Below are positions 23,356 to 35,061 of a stretch of 64,000 bases of DNA, one piece after another. Each line of letters starts with the position of its first letter. Within the stretch, counting starts at the first letter, position 1. Under the pieces are notes generated by a model, which was given only the letters and a program-made list of their open reading frames with translations, was not told where the DNA came from and ran no database searches. This stretch comes from Auricularia sp. M13 (Eukaryota; Basidiomycota; Agaricomycetes; Auriculariales; Auriculariaceae). The stretch spans positions 62,001-126,000 of the forward strand of contig CM073204.1 in the NCBI GenBank assembly GCA_037042915.1, given 5' to 3'. Position numbers and translations under genes: made by a program.

Positions 23356-25993
23356 CTAATGCCAATCAATGTTGATGCCCGCCTTCGCGTCCGCAGGCAA
23401 CTCGCGCTGGCACTCCTTCTTGAGCCACTTGGCCGCGCGTTTATCGTGCGCGACGAGCGGCGCGAGGCGCTTCAGGCACAGCGCGTTGTGCAGCCGCAGC
23501 CACTCGGCCTCGTCCTTGCTGAGCATGTTGCGCTTGACCATCTTGACCTGGATCGGCACGCACGTCAGCCGGCGGAACGCGAGCCACGACGTGCCCTCGG
23601 CCGCCTTGGGCGGCGCGACGCGCTCGATGACCAGCGCGCTCTCGATCCGGATCCCGAACTCGCCCTCCTTGTAGTACCCCGGCTCGTTCGTCAGCACGTG
23701 CCCCGGCCGCAGCACCTCCGTGCTCGAGAACGATTGTGGGCCCTCGTGCACCGTCAGGAACGACCCAAAGCCGTGCCCGGTGCCGTGGTGGTAGTTGAGC
23801 CCGTCGCGCCAGAGCATGCGCCGCGCGAGAACGTCGAGCTGAGCACCGCTCGTGCCCTCGGGGAACACGGCGGTGTCGATGGCAATCTTCCTGGCAATGA
23901 GTATACGCACGCTTCGAGTCAACTGCGACGTACGTGGCCCTGGAGCACGCGCGTAAAAGCTTCGCGCTGTTCCTCAGTCGGGTAACCAAAATGTACTGCA
24001 CAGAAATGAACGGCGGTCTTCATGCTAAAATATTGGGCTTACCAGTCCGTGTCGTATCACACGTTCCATCCAGATACTGTCCACCAGAATCCCTGCAGCA
24101 GCGTCAACCTCAATCACACTCTACACAAACATATTCAGACTCACATAAGATAAGGGGTCTGCCGGTCGATGGGGCTCGCGGCGACCTTGGACGGGACATA
24201 ATGCGGCAAAGCAGCGTTGGGACCGGACGCAGAGATGTTCTCGTACGCGAGGCCCATATAATACTCCAGCTCCTTGCGGAACAGCGTGAGGCGGCGGCCG
24301 GCCTCGTACTCGTCGATCTCGAAGCCCGCCTGCATCTTCTCGTCCATCCACGCGAGCCAGCGCACGAACGCTGCGCCGTCGCGCAGGTACGCGGCCTCAA
24401 AGCCCGCGATTTCGGTCGGGTTCTTGATCGCTTTCGAGTCGTCTATCCATGACGGCGCGACGACGTAGCGCACGGAGGTCAGCATGCATGAGATGGCATA
24501 GGGTGTTTGCGAGGTGATCAGGACCTGCAACGGATACGAAATCAGCAATGATAGAGGGGAGTATGAGGGAGCGCACCTTGCCGTCACCCCAGTCGCGACG
24601 GCGCAGCCAGGTCCACACGTCGTTGTACTCCTTGACATCGATGCCGAGCCGGTCGAGGTAGTCGTGCACTTCTGGCGTGACCTTCGCCAGGCCAGTGAAC
24701 AGCACCGAGCGTTTGGCTGTCGTGCTCCTCGAGACGTAAAGATACGACAGGAACACAGGGTTGAACGGCACGTCCGAGCCGCGCAAGTTGAGCAGCCACG
24801 CGATCGAGCTGAGCGACGCGACCATCGCGCCCGCGGTGTCGGCGCCGCGCGTGCCCATCCAGTCGCGAAAATCCTTGAGCTTGTTGGCGGCCTCTTCGCC
24901 TGTGAAGGTGCTGTCGAGCACGAAGATGGGGTCGCGCGGGCGCACGGGCCGGTCCTTCCATATCACGTCGACGAGGTTGCGGTACGGGAACGCGAGCAGC
25001 ACGCCCTTCTGGTTCATGCGCTGGCTGAGCGAGACGGCGTAGTCGTGCGTGAGCATGCGCGAGTCCATGCCGACCTTGCTGCCCCGCGGGACCTCCTAAT
25101 AGCCTGTCAGGGTCGGATCGAAGCGTTCGGGGAGGGCGTACGCACGAGTATCCATTTGTCCCAGTCAACGACGTCAGCGTGCTCGCCGACGCGGTGCACG
25201 AGCCAGTCGCGACTACACTCGCGCTCGGCCTGGGTCCAGTAGCGCGAGTCGACGAACATGTGTGCCTCGGTGAGCGAGACCACGGCCGTGCCGGCGGTCC
25301 CGGTGAATCTGGGTGCAGAGCAGGCAGCATGAGCTAAGCCGACACGCGGCTGACGGACACGGGCGCGCTTACCCCGAGATCCACTGCCGGCGGCGGTCGC
25401 ACAGCGCAACGTACTCGGAGCCGTGGTCGTCGGTCGTCGGCACGACGCTAGCGATGGACGGGAGGGCGTCAGGGCCGGCTGCCAGCACAGCAGGCGTCAA
25501 CGCACTAATAGTCTATCTTCTGCTTGGCCATCTCGCCCCGGAGCTGCACGAGCCGGGTGTGCGAGTCGATGTTGAGCAGCCCGGGCACGCTGTTGAGCAG
25601 GTCGTCGTCGTCGCCCTCCTCCTTGATCGACCATTTCTTGTCGCTGTTCGGGCTGACGAGCGTGCTCGCGGTGTCCGGCGGCGGCGCGCGCCCCCACGGC
25701 TTCTTGAAGAGCCGGCCGCTGTTCGTGCGCGACAGCGGCGGCGACTCCTTCGAGCTCTTGGACGGCTTGCGCTCGACCTGCACGGTCGCCGGGCGCGACG
25801 GCCGCGAGAGCAGCGCAGACGAGGTGAACGTCAGCCGGTCGGCGGGGACGCGGGGCGAGCCGCCGGACCGGGACGAGTTGAGCGTGTCCGTCTCCGAGTA
25901 CGACGTCGAGGACGAGCGCACGGAGCGGTCCGTGCTGCGCCCGCCCCCGAGAAACGGGAAGCACATCGGCGGCGGCGGCGGAGGCGGCGGCAT
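23356..25993 (-). CDS. Cytosolic-type Xaa-Pro aminopeptidase (aminopeptidase P, M24B)
   Basis: Removes an N-terminal residue preceding proline; two-metal M24B enzyme. Three-domain XPNPEP1 layout: creatinase-like domain 1 (RLVQLRGEMAKQKIDYY/VVPTTDDHGSEY ... ISG/FTGTAGTAVV ... WTQAERE), domain 2, and the pita-bread catalytic domain. Metal ligands are visible in YLDGTCDTTRT (two Asp), HHGTGHGFGSF (His), LTNEPGYY (Glu) and FGIRIES (Glu). C-terminus ends AGINIDWH. The first exon runs 25993-25506. Unusual: about 140 residues of Ser/Arg-rich, disordered sequence (starting MPPPPPPPPMCFPFLGGG) precede domain 1, much longer than the usual family N-terminus. The ATG at 25993 is in frame with the catalytic part through a splice with a TAC codon split. 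Several introns of about 50 bp. Confidence 0.93.
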
Positions 25994-27342
25994 GGTGCTA
26001 CTACCAAAAGAACACGAGGCAAAGAAGTTTTTGCTGCCGAGCTTTGATTCCGCGACTCATACAGAGCTCAGCGGCAACTGCCCGTGGCAGCAATTCAGCG
26101 GAAAACTGGCAAAAAAAAAAGCAGACAGCGGGCATTGTTCCTGGAGCTTGAAGACTCAGAGACGATTGGGGAGTTGAGTCGGAGGTCGGTTCGCGTGCAA
26201 GATGCGACTGGCAATTCAGTCGGTTCCCGATCCCGACGGTCGCGCCCTGTCAACCGACATGGCACATGCAAATTGTGAAGAAGGGTGCAACGTGCGAATC
26301 AGACCGCAGCGTGCTGCCGCACCGAGGCCGCCAGGTGGGATGCCTGGCTGACGCGGTGTGGCAAAACGCGCGTCATCCTGTGGTATGTATGAGACAGCCG
26401 TCATAGTCAGAAGACCTGAACGCGGCTCTTCATCGTTGAGAGAATGCCAGCTACAGCACACGAGCAGAGACCGTCCGAATGAGTTCACGTGGTGTAAAGA
26501 AAGGGACGGACCCCTCCATGGACATGTCGGAGACTTCGAATCGAGCACAACAGCGTCGAGCGTAACATTATGGCCCTGAGGGGATGCGCACCAGAGTCAT
26601 AACACTTCCTGGCGGAACTATACTCCACATGAAGAACCAGAGAGCAGCGTTTGGCAGGAAAAGGGGTGCAGCAGTAGTCCGTGGATCAGCCATTCCGCAG
26701 TGGGTATGAACGATCCTCGATCTCCGAGGACCTGAACGAAGCCGTTCATCCAACGTCGAAACCCACAGCCGCAGTGCACCTGCAAGAAACACCATGTACG
26801 GGCTCACGTGGGCAGACCCTCCGGACGACGGAAGAGTTCGAAAGAGCGCAACAGCATCAAGTACTCGTAAACGCAACAATGCAGCCCTGGAAAGACGCGC
26901 GTCTGGAGTCACAATAGTCCCTGCCGGCCCTACGATCGCCAGCTCGAGCAAACAGGAGCGAGCAAAGCAGGGAAGAGAAATACAAGCACGACTTCAGACT
27001 CCGGTCAGGGGCTATTACATGACATCACGCGCCGGATCCACATGGACCCTGAACCCAGCGAAATGGCGCGCTACGACAGCGCCCTTGCAGGGGCACAGAC
27101 AGGCACAGATGAGCGCGATTGCTGATTCTGAAGTCAAGAAAAGAAAGCTCAACAGACGTGGGGTACAGAAATCTTTTGATATCTAGAGAGAGGTGATGAT
27201 ATACAATCCCATATCCACCCTCCACCAAACAAGACTCGAACAAGACGGGTCACCTATATACAGTACATATGCCACCGAAAAACAAAAAAACGAAACCGAA
27301 ACCGAAAATACGAAAGTCTACTCGAACGAGGGGGGGGAGGAC
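25994..27342. other. Intergenic interval with a diverged tandem duplication
   Basis: 1.35 kb between aminopeptidase P and the Zn2Cys6 gene. Contains a decayed direct repeat (listed separately) and a poly-A run at 26111. No supported gene. Confidence 0.5.
26405..26945. repeat. Diverged direct repeat, period about 300-316 bp
   Basis: Landmarks recur in order: GACCTGAACG (26413 and 26729), TTCACGTGG / CTCACGTGG, TTCGAA followed by an ACAGC block (26535 and 26836), and GAGTCA (26594 and 26906). Alignment by eye is clearly above chance but imperfect, perhaps 65-75 % identity. Origin unknown; could be an old duplicated piece of a transposon or of intergenic DNA. Confidence 0.5.
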
Positions 27343-30297
27343 TCACGACGGCTCAGGCTCGCCCGTCTCCCTCCAGCCCTGGTCGTCAAAAGTCCAGCGC
27401 GAGAACCGCGTGTTGTCCGTCGTATTCCACACGCGCGGCGGTGGCGCGCCACTACTCTCGCTCGCCGACGAGCCCGCCCTCTCCCCACCACCACCTCCCC
27501 CTCCGCCGCCTCCACCACCAGACACATCCATCATCTCGCCCCCGCCCCCGCGCATCTGCACGTCGTACATCATCGCCTCGGGCGGCGGCGGCATGTAATA
27601 GTACGGCGCGTACGGCGGCGGGCCGTACGACGCCGCGTACATCCCCGGGCCCGCGTTTGTCGTCGTGGTCGTCGGGGCGTCCGCGTACGAGACGTACGCG
27701 TCCATCGGCGGCGGCGCGGGCGGCGGCAGCGGCAGCGGTGGCGGTGGGGGGCCGGTATCCATCGGCACGACGGACGACCGGCGCGGCGGCGGGACGCCCT
27801 CGACATACGCCGCCGCGGACGTCGCGCCGTACACCACGGACGGCGGGGGAATCGGCGCCGGCGGCGGAGGTTGTGGTTGTGGCGCTTTTCTCTGCTGCTG
27901 TTGTGCTTGCGCCTGCGGCGGCTTGGCGTGCGACGGCGGCGTCGGGCGGATCGGCACGGGCTCGCGTCGGGCGGGCGCGACGATGGGCGTGCCGGGCTCC
28001 GTCTTGACCTTGCCCGCGTTGTCCGGGCGCACGCGGATGGCAAGCTGCGGGCGCGGCTTCGGATCGCGCTCCTTCTCCTTCTCCCTCTCCCTCTCCCGCT
28101 CGCGCGGGACAGGCGGCGGCGGCGGGGGCGTCGGCGCGGGACGCGCGACGCATATCGCGGGCCCGAGGAACGGCAGCACCGTCCCCGGCGCCAGCTCCTC
28201 GACGTCCTCCGCGTCCACCGCGCCGTCCTCCGCGCCGCGTTTACGCTTCTCGCCCGCCTTAGGCCCGCGTCTCAGCCCGCGCCCCTTGGCCAGCAGCGCG
28301 CGCAGCACGCGCGCGGCGGCGCCGTCCGCCGCGCAGAACAGCGCGAGCGCGTCGGTGACGGCCTCGCGCGCGGGCACGGCGAGCAGCGCGGCGGGGTCGC
28401 GCAGCAGCTCGACCGCGCACGCCACCGCGCCGCCGAACGCCGCGCGCGCGAAGACGTAGTGCGGCACGCGGCCGGGCAGCAGGTGCCGCGCCGCGCCGAC
28501 GACCGCGTGCGCGGCGCTGACGACCGCGAAGTGCGCCGGCGTCGCCGCCGCCTTGCGCGCGGCTGCCAGCGGGAGGAAGAGCTGCAGCACGCGCGCCTGC
28601 ACGAGCAGGACGAGCGCCGCGCGCTGGGCCAGCGTCACAGGTCCTGGCGAGTGCTCGTCGGGCGAGACGGGCGACGGCGACTCGCTGTACGTCGGCTCGA
28701 AGCGCAGTTGCGGTGGGACATCGCTCAGCCACTCTTGCAAGTCTGCCTGGCACGACTGCGCGGTCTCCAGCGACAGCTCCGAGTTCGGCTCCCCGCTCAT
28801 GCGGTGTTTTATCCCTTTGAAAAGCTGGACAAGACTGCAGTAACCGTTGAGCAAAAGCGCGATGTTGACGTAAAAAAGCGGACTTGCCGGCAGCGCAGCA
28901 CAATGAAGGAGTTGTCTCGCCCAGCTTCAGAATTGCTGAGTGGCGGCAGGGCGTTTGAATGTACGTCAAATTGCAAGTCGTCGCACTCTGCTGGAAGGGT
29001 GGTGGAGAATGAGCCATCAGGGATAATGTGAGGGTGGCCCAGGGCCTCGGAGACGAAACTGCCAATCGTGAGTCAAGTGTGAGAGTATGCCTAAGAGCGC
29101 TGGGACGTACAGGTCGAAGTACAGCAGGTCCCACCAGACGCGGCGCCTGGTCTCTGCTTCAAACAAACTGAAGCGGCCAGGGGTGTCGCCTGGATCCACC
29201 CCCAGTCCGATCGAGCGCGCGGCTGCGACGGCCTTGTGCAGAGCAGGGTAGACGGTGCTGTGGACCCTCGGCGCGCCGTCGTTCAAACGGAAGAGCATCT
29301 GGAGGAGGAGCGCCTGGACGTAGTCCGGGTCGTATGCGGCGTCCCGGCGCGTGCGGTCGTAGACGATGAGGGCGTGCTCTGAAAGGTCAATGAGGCGGTC
29401 AGGGTCGTACGCCCAGGGCGAGTCCAGCCGCTCGCTGTGATGGCTGCCCAGCCATGTCTGCGAGCCAATGGCCCACGCCGCGCAGGCGAGGGCGACGAAG
29501 CTCCAGGACGGCGGGTGCGGCGGTGCGGGGTCGAAGAGCGCGAGCATGCGGGTTTTGAGGTGCGCGGCGTGCAGCGCGGAATGCAGCCTGAGGACGTCGT
29601 CGAGCGCGTCGAGCAGGTGCGGGCGCATGTCGTGCGGCGGGAGCGCGTCGAGCAGCGCGGCGGGCAGGCCGGCGCCGGCGCCGGCGGACGCGAAGAGCGC
29701 GGGGTCGGGCAGGTCGGGGCCGGCGCGGCCGGCGGCGGCGTCGTCTGCTGGAGCGAGGTCTGCGGGGACGAGCTGCAGGTGGTCGATCCAGAGCGCGCTG
29801 GCGTCGTCGATGCTGACGAAGAGTTGGCCGGCGGCGAGCGTCGGACGCGCTGCGGTGCCGCGCCCCTCTGCCGACGCGGGCGGTTGCTGCTGCATCTGCA
29901 GCGTGTTCTCGATGACCAGGATGCGGTTGTGCAGCGTCTGGACGTCGCTGTATGCGGTGTGAGTATCCCAGGTGTCATGTCGGGCTGAGCAGTGAGCACG
30001 GACATTTTGTCTCTGGCCTCGACGGAGTACTGGCATTTGAGCGCCGTGCCGCGCTTGATGCACGACCCGCACGGCGCGCGGCGGTCGCATTTGAGCTTCA
30101 GACGCTTGCACTGGGCGCGGCGTCAGCAAAGCAGTGAGCAAGCGCCGGCGCGCATCAGGGAGAGCGCGCACCTCGGTGCATACAACCGTCACGCGCGACC
30201 GGATCGCCCTGTGCGCACACACGCGTCAGTCCTCGGCGTCGTCAGAGACAGCGAGCACGGCGTACGCGTTCCCAATGGGCGGCGGCGGCGGGTCCAT
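27343..30297 (-). CDS. Zn2Cys6 fungal transcription factor with Pro-rich C-terminus
   Basis: Begins MDPPPPPIGN, then after a ~58 bp intron the binuclear cluster VVCTE/CKRLKLKCDRRAPCGSC with a final Cys after KRGTALK. The spacing is CX2CX6CX5CX2CX8C, and an intron falls between Glu and the second Cys. A coiled-coil-like linker follows (DVQTLHNRILVIENTLQMQ), then the fungal-specific transcription factor domain with the hallmark FEAETRRRVWWDLLYFDLYV. The last exon (27343-28854) ends in a very Pro/Ala/Gln-rich, low-complexity region. Expected nuclear DNA-binding regulator; target pathway unknown. The neighbours do not suggest a pathway. Internal exon borders around 28810-29060 are approximate. 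Confidence 0.9.
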
Positions 30298-33200
30298 GGC
30301 TGCAGCGCAGGGCGAGCGTAACGGTAGAGAAGAGCGAGAGCTGGGCGGGCTCGGGGTCGGTCGATCACCCAGCTCTATGAGCATTTTCTGATCCGGCACG
30401 GCACCCGCCCTCCGGCACGGCATTGTATGTCATAGGCACCCGCTGCCCGACTCACCTCTGTAAAAACACAACATTCCCGTCCAGCACACCGTCTACTGCC
30501 TCCAAATGCATATAGCAGACGCACATCTCACCCTCCCAGACAATTTTCTCTGCAACTTTCAGAGCACTCCCGCAGCCTGGCGCGCCGAACCAGGCTCCGA
30601 ACGCCTGCACGCCCAAACGGGCGCCCTCTGCGCCCGCGGGGCCAGGCTCGTCCTCTGCACGTCAACCTGCCGCGGGATAGTGGACAGTGCTCCCATCCAG
30701 GGATCGCTCGCTCCCATGGCCAAACACCGACGCGCGCGCCGCTCCCGCCATTCGCGCCCGCTGCCGCTGACAATCCCGCTCCACGCCCCTTCTCCACCGC
30801 TCTAGTCGTGCCCGCCCCGGCCTGGAGCTTCGCGGGATCAGATTCAGACTCTGGCGCACTGATCGGGAGCTTTCATTTGGAATCCCCCCCTCGAAGACGA
30901 GTATGTATCGTTTTACCAGGCGCGGTGTGTGGTACACACACATCTCATTTCGGGTGAATTTCGCTTAAACAGCTTTTAATTTCAACAGCCAAACGATGTT
31001 GACATTGGCATGCCTTCAAGTAACGGGATGCACTCCCTCGGCCTGCCATGGTCCCATTCTCACACTGGCACTGAGGGCAAGCCAAATGCATCTCCGTCAG
31101 CGGGAGAAGAGAGGCGGTAGGAGATAAGTTACACTAGCTACAGTAGCGCTGTTGCTTTAGCAATATGAGAAGCCGTGAGACGGTCAATCAGCCGTGCAGG
31201 GGATGGAAGGCACTCAGTCCGAGTGAGCTCACGCAGAGCAAGGCGTCCTCGACAATGCTCCCACCTCATTCAGTTGCAGCTCTCCGCTGATGAGCACTTC
31301 TACGAGTCAATGGGCGAGGTTCATTGGCCGAATGATAGGGATGCGATGAGACAACTTGAATGGGCTGTTAATGCCTGCCCCTGGATAGGGATGCGACCGC
31401 CAAGTCGGCTTCGGCATACATTGAACGAAGTTGGAAAAGATGGTACGAGGTTGCTGGCGGTGGGCGTTTGAACTCCTTGGAAACTGGACGCCGTCTGTTG
31501 GGAGCTGTCGAGTACTATGGTCAGTCGCCATCCACCTCCCGACACCGCCTTTCCATAAAACCCATTTATCTCATTCATACAGCAAAACTCTCAGGAGCCA
31601 TACATTCCTGCTACCTTGGTAGTAGGTCTTAGCGTTCGATGCCGGAATCCGCAATAGAAAACTATTTGATACGAAACGTTCCTCCTGCTGCACCTTCCTT
31701 CTATGGCAATTTTCCGCGGAAAGTTGGCCGTTTAAGGGCATAATCCGCGGAAAGTTGCGGTTCTTCGGTCCGACATAGCGCCAACGGGTGCAGTCGCACT
31801 TGGACATCGACCTCCACGATTGCGGCCGTCTCGCTAATGCATCAGCACTTACTACCTGCCCCTGATTCAGATAAAAATCGTGCTCTCAAACACTTTTCGG
31901 GGTGCTTGTCGTGCTTGAGCTTCATCAGTTTGCTCTTGTCTGGCAGCAGCACACTCAGCCCGTTATGCCCGTTCTTCCATGCGACACGCCATCACCAACC
32001 ACCTTCATGCCTTTAGTCCTGGACCTCAGCTCTCCAGCTCCGGTCCGACCTGTCTACATCTGTGCTCGAGACAGCGACTAGCACCACTGACCTTGCGAGA
32101 TTCATCAATCGTACAAAGCTCTTCTCCGAGTCCTTGCGTAACTCGAGCCCTGCATGATGTTGTTGAAGGGTGTTGTTGGCATTGATTGCACCTAGATGGC
32201 CGCGGTGGGTGTGTGAGCCGGAGGCACCACCCTGCGCAATTGCTTGGACAGTGCAAAGACACCCGCATCTTCAAACTCATTGTCGTGCTGGGGTCTGGCT
32301 GGAGCTAGTTTATAAGTGGCGGCTAAGTTATCTCGCTGCCGATCTTGCGTGTATCGTGTGCTTGGTTTCATTTCTGGTGCAGGCGATGCAGGCTTGGTCT
32401 CTGGCTCAACGGACAACCTGTGCATTCGGTACACCTCCCAAGCCCTGCCGCAGTAAGGGATGCAGAGGACAGCGCCGCACGTGCTTGATATCCGCCATTT
32501 TATCCCCTGTGTGCGAAACAGAGCATCGTGTACGTTATTCTAGCGCAGTGTGCATGACATCAGACAGGTTAATGCGCAGGACTATTGTCCATTGTCAGCA
32601 CTGTTCAATGAACATGGCATCGTTGTGGGCACAGTGTCCACGGCGAGGTATATCAGATCTGAAATCAAGTAGTCCTGGCGCCGAGCCTTGCATTCGCTCC
32701 TCCGTGCAGCTTTGTCCCGCTTTACTAGTTTGCTTTCGTCGCTTGTCTGAGAAACCTACCAGTAGTATTATCACTCATACGGTGCATTGAGACGCCCTTT
32801 CCATGCGTTCTGCCATAACCCTTACGGTGTGTGGCCCTGTGGGTTATTGAAGTCACAGTACAGTACATCACGGCCCCGGCGATACACTGGGCCCTCAAGA
32901 GTAAAAGTAGCTCCACTTAACGCAGCCTAATAGCTGCGGCTCTTTGGCCATCTGGATGTTTATCGAGATATTGAGCATGAAAAATACAAATTGCAGAGCG
33001 GACGAAGGAAGTACGAAGGACTGGACTGCTGTAGTTCTGTCTCACGGGCGTCACAGCCTCTTGGATTGCCTTCAGCTCTGGAACATTTTATTTAGTACAA
33101 GGTAGCAGGTGTTGCCCGCAAGGGCCTGTGGGAGTTATATAGGAATTCCGGAATTGCTTGAGACTGGCAGGCCTGTACCTTTCTGCAGAGCGCACCAAGG

Positions 33201-33422
33201 AACATCGCGTTTTTTGTCTCTCAATATTATTTGGGAACGTAAATTCCGGCTGGAAACCCTTCTCTGCGCCAATGGAACATCGCACATGTGTTCCAAGTTG
33301 CTGATTGAGAAGCCGGCGGCTGCACAGTTTCACGCTCCGCTTCCATCCGGCGCGAACCTTATTGGCATCATCAAAACAACCGCCGTCCGGCTTCCTCCTC
33401 AAAACCCGCCTCAAGACCCAGC
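30298..33422. other. 3.1 kb gene-poor interval
   Basis: Upstream region of the Zn2Cys6 gene and of rps18. Several open frames of 60-206 codons exist, but none has an intron pattern, domain or biased composition that persuades me. Contains the palindrome pair at 31716-31760. Confidence 0.45.
31713..31760. repeat. Pair of CCGCGG-centred palindromes
   Basis: TTTTCCGCGGAAAGTTG and ATCCGCGGAAAGTTGCGG lie about 33 bp apart in direct order. TTTCCGCGGAAA is a perfect palindrome. Could be a dimeric regulator site; no gene start is close by. Confidence 0.4.
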
Positions 33423-34241
33423 ATGTCGCTCGTCGCGCCGGACCCCAACGTCCAGTTCCAAGTGCGCGCGTTGGCATTATTGACCGACCGACTGACTGAG
33501 CGCGATTTAGCACATCCTGCGTCTGCTCAACACGAACGTCGATGGCAAGCGCAAGGTCATGTACGCCTTGACGGAGATCAAGGGTGTTGGCCGCCGGTAT
33601 GCCAACATCGTCTGCAAGAAGGCCGATGTGGACCTCAACAAGCGGTGAGTTGCGGTTGCGCGTCCGTGGTTTGGTGTTAGCATTACTTTCTACCACTTTC
33701 ATTACATTAGACAAACCCTGCCCGTCTGCCGCCTTGCATTCCCATATTATTTCCCATCGTATTTATTCAGTAACTGACGCTATTTACGCTCTGCAGCGCG
33801 GGCGACCTGAACTCGGACGAGCTGGAGCGCATCGTGACGATCATCCAGAACCCGACGCAGTTCAAGATCCCGACGTGGTTCCTGAACAGGCAAAAGGACA
33901 TCGTCGACGGCAAGAACTCGCAGCTCGTCTCCAACGCCGTCGACTCGAAGCTGCGCGACGACCTCGAGCGCCTCAAGAAGATCCGCGCCCACCGCGGCCT
34001 GCGCCACTTCTGGGGCCTGCGCGTCCGCGGCCAGCACACCAAGACGACAGGTGCGTTTTGCGTGATCTCTGCGTCCCGTTTGCCTTGCCCGCTTGCCCGT
34101 CCATTGCCCGGTCCCCCCTTGGAATGGACCCTCTGCGCTCCCATTCATTCTGCGCTCCCTCCCTCGCCCACACGTTGCTGACGCCCTTTGTCCGCAGGTC
34201 GTCGCGGAAAGACCGTCGGTGTGTCGAAGAAGCGCGGCTAA
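33423..34241 (+). CDS. rps18: 40S ribosomal protein S18 (uS13)
   Basis: 156-residue small-subunit head protein that contacts tRNA and the 60S. Four exons: 33423-33461, 33511-33644, 33797-34050 and 34198-34241. Begins [26 protein letters not shown] and includes [20 protein letters not shown] and [19 protein letters not shown], ending [14 protein letters not shown]. Length and sequence fit fungal uS13. Introns 2 and 3 (152 and 147 bp) are longer than elsewhere in the window, as often seen in ribosomal protein genes; they may hold regulatory or snoRNA sequence, which I could not identify. Confidence 0.97.
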
Positions 34242-35061
34242 ACGCCCTCGCAGCGCGCTCGCCGACATTTTTTCTCCCTGCCGATGCCGATGGTGCTTTT
34301 TTGTCGACCTTATGTTCTTTGTTGCATGCCGTCACGAGCCCCGCGAAAAAAATATTATGCAGCTATGCGTTTCTCGACAATGCGCAGAACCTGTCGAACC
34401 AACTGTCCTTGAAGAGTTTTTGCTGAGTCCCATGGATGCGACGTCGCCTGAGCACGCGCCGAAGAATTGCCGTTGGCCTTGGGTCGCGTCCACGATGGAG
34501 GGACGAACACATGCCTTGTCCACTACTGCATGGGATACGTTCATCTTGGCGCGTGGGATAGGTTCATCTCGGCGCGTGGGTACCTCGCTCTCGCCCCTTC
34601 GCCAATCCGTCATAATGCCGAGTTTTCGCTTTGTCGTCTGCATACCTTCAGAAGGGCTAATGTTGGAACGCTCATAATGTTGAGACTTTCAATAACTGAG
34701 GACATGCAGTCGGGATCTGAAGTTGGTTTACCCTCTTGTCCTAGATGGCTTGTCGTGCTCCCTCAAAGTCGCGCTACACTGGCCGATCCGGGCTATGGTC
34801 CATGAGGACTGTTCATTGCAGACCATCGCTCTGGACGCAGCGGCTTTGTTTTGCCATATTCGGCCCATATTCGGGCCATGACGCCAGTGCAGCGTGGAGA
34901 TACTGCATTCCTTCCCCACCCCACTCAGCGCTGCCCAGACCACCACCGACCTTTGGGGGTTACTTCGCTGTGTAAAGCGCGTCAACGTCATGAGAAAGGA
35001 GAGATAATTTGTCCGTGTTTATATCTAGCCTGGCTTCACGCCACAGATATCGATCGCGTCC
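34242..35061. other. Intergenic interval
   Basis: 3' region of rps18 and upstream region of the LRR-like gene. A short direct repeat TCATCTTGGCGCGTGGGATA / TCATCTCGGCGCGTGGGTA occurs at about 34541-34581. No gene recognised. Confidence 0.5.

Noticed and set aside
32170-32790. 206-codon plus-strand open frame
   Set aside because: No ATG at its start, no recognisable domain and low coding character in a gene-poor interval.
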